Of a DNA stretch of 64,000 nt, positions 63,771-64,000 are shown one piece after another. The notes beneath the pieces were generated by a model. It did not search any database, was not told the origin of the DNA, and saw only the letters and a program-made list of their open reading frames with translations. Within the stretch, counting starts at the first letter, position 1; every line of letters begins with the position of its first letter. The position numbers and the translations under genes are program-made. This stretch comes from an uncultured Carboxylicivirga sp. (lineage in GTDB: Bacteria > Bacteroidota > Bacteroidia > Bacteroidales > Marinilabiliaceae), in assembly GCF_963674565.1 (NCBI RefSeq), contig NZ_OY771430.1:1984001-2048000 (forward strand). Reading direction: 5' to 3'.

Positions 63771-64000
63771 ATGGTAGATATATTAGAAGATTTAGGAAAG
63801 AAAACTCCAAGATATTCAATGAAGCATCGAGAGCTTATTGAGGGGTTTGCCCGTAAAGGAGCTATTGATCATTATGAAAAAAGTGAAAAAAGTTATGATT
63901 TAGGCAAGTTCTTTACAAACTTTTATGAATTTTATGTATATGCATCATTTATTGGATTGTATATAGATAATCCTATTCCAATTTCTAAAGAGGATACAAC
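63771..64000 (+). CDS. N-terminal part of an unidentified operon gene (runs off the window)
   Basis: ATG at 63771, 4 bases after the SMC-like stop, opens a frame that continues to the window edge (76 codons). It begins MVDILEDLGKKTPRYSMKHR and later reads FYEFYVYASFIGLYIDNPI. The latter segment recalls small Dnd-associated proteins, but this is a memory-based impression from too little sequence to be sure. It is the fifth gene of the operon. Confidence 0.6.
   Translation, partial: MVDILEDLGKKTPRYSMKHRELIEGFARKGAIDHYEKSEKSYDLGKFFTNFYEFYVYASFIGLYIDNPIPISKEDT

Overview
The window is bacterial and looks like a member of the Bacteroidota, possibly a marine or gut Bacteroidales/Marinilabiliales relative. 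The evidence is a PorP/SprF porin-like protein beside a PKD-repeat protein with a type B type IX secretion (T9SS) sorting domain, an OmpA/PD40 protein, GH92 and GH3 glycosidases, very large PAS-rich hybrid sensor kinases, a Bacteroidota-type tyrosine recombinase without the first catalytic Arg, and -33/-7 style promoters. Assignment below phylum is a guess.

Layout. 0-5.4 kb: the end of a glycan-degradation operon (GH3, GH92, sialidase-like protein). 5.6-14.2 kb: minus-strand envelope genes (FKBP isomerase, HExxH-type DUF4932-like protein, transglutaminase-like lipoprotein, carboxypeptidase-regulatory-domain protein, 1320-residue MG2/plug-like surface protein). 14.43-14.5 kb: the 3' end of a tRNA followed by its terminator but without a 5' half, which is what one side of an island integrated into a tRNA gene looks like. 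Everything to its right is visibly more AT-rich and could be that island.

14.7-41 kb: a near-symmetrical sensory/secretion block. Two minus-strand pairs, each a large hybrid sensor kinase followed by a REC-first histidine kinase, lie at the outer edges. Inside are two copies of a secreted/lipoprotein gene pair, an ABCG-like transporter, a REC protein whose kinase domain has lost its His, and a central T9SS module (1443-residue PKD protein, PorP/SprF, OmpA/PD40). I infer that the sensors control or respond to the surface system. 41-48.7 kb: small metabolic and regulatory genes mixed with decayed ones (DUF1398 with one nonsense codon, a shredded hybrid kinase), then a PocR-PAS kinase with its response regulator.

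48.76-50.07 kb: an intact IS3-family element with inverted repeats, a 3-bp target duplication and a -1 frameshift signal. 50.2-57.9 kb: a mobile-element backbone (integrase, excisionase-like HTH protein, DUF4406-like and KilA-N proteins, primase-helicase, iteron-like repeats), richer in GC than its neighbours. 58-64 kb: a tightly coupled AT-rich defence-type operon (cysteine desulfurase, PLD-nuclease/helicase, 74-residue protein, SMC-like ATPase, truncated gene). It resembles Dnd phosphorothioation/restriction loci or an ABC-three-component system, and it runs off the right edge before any DndC-type gene can be seen.
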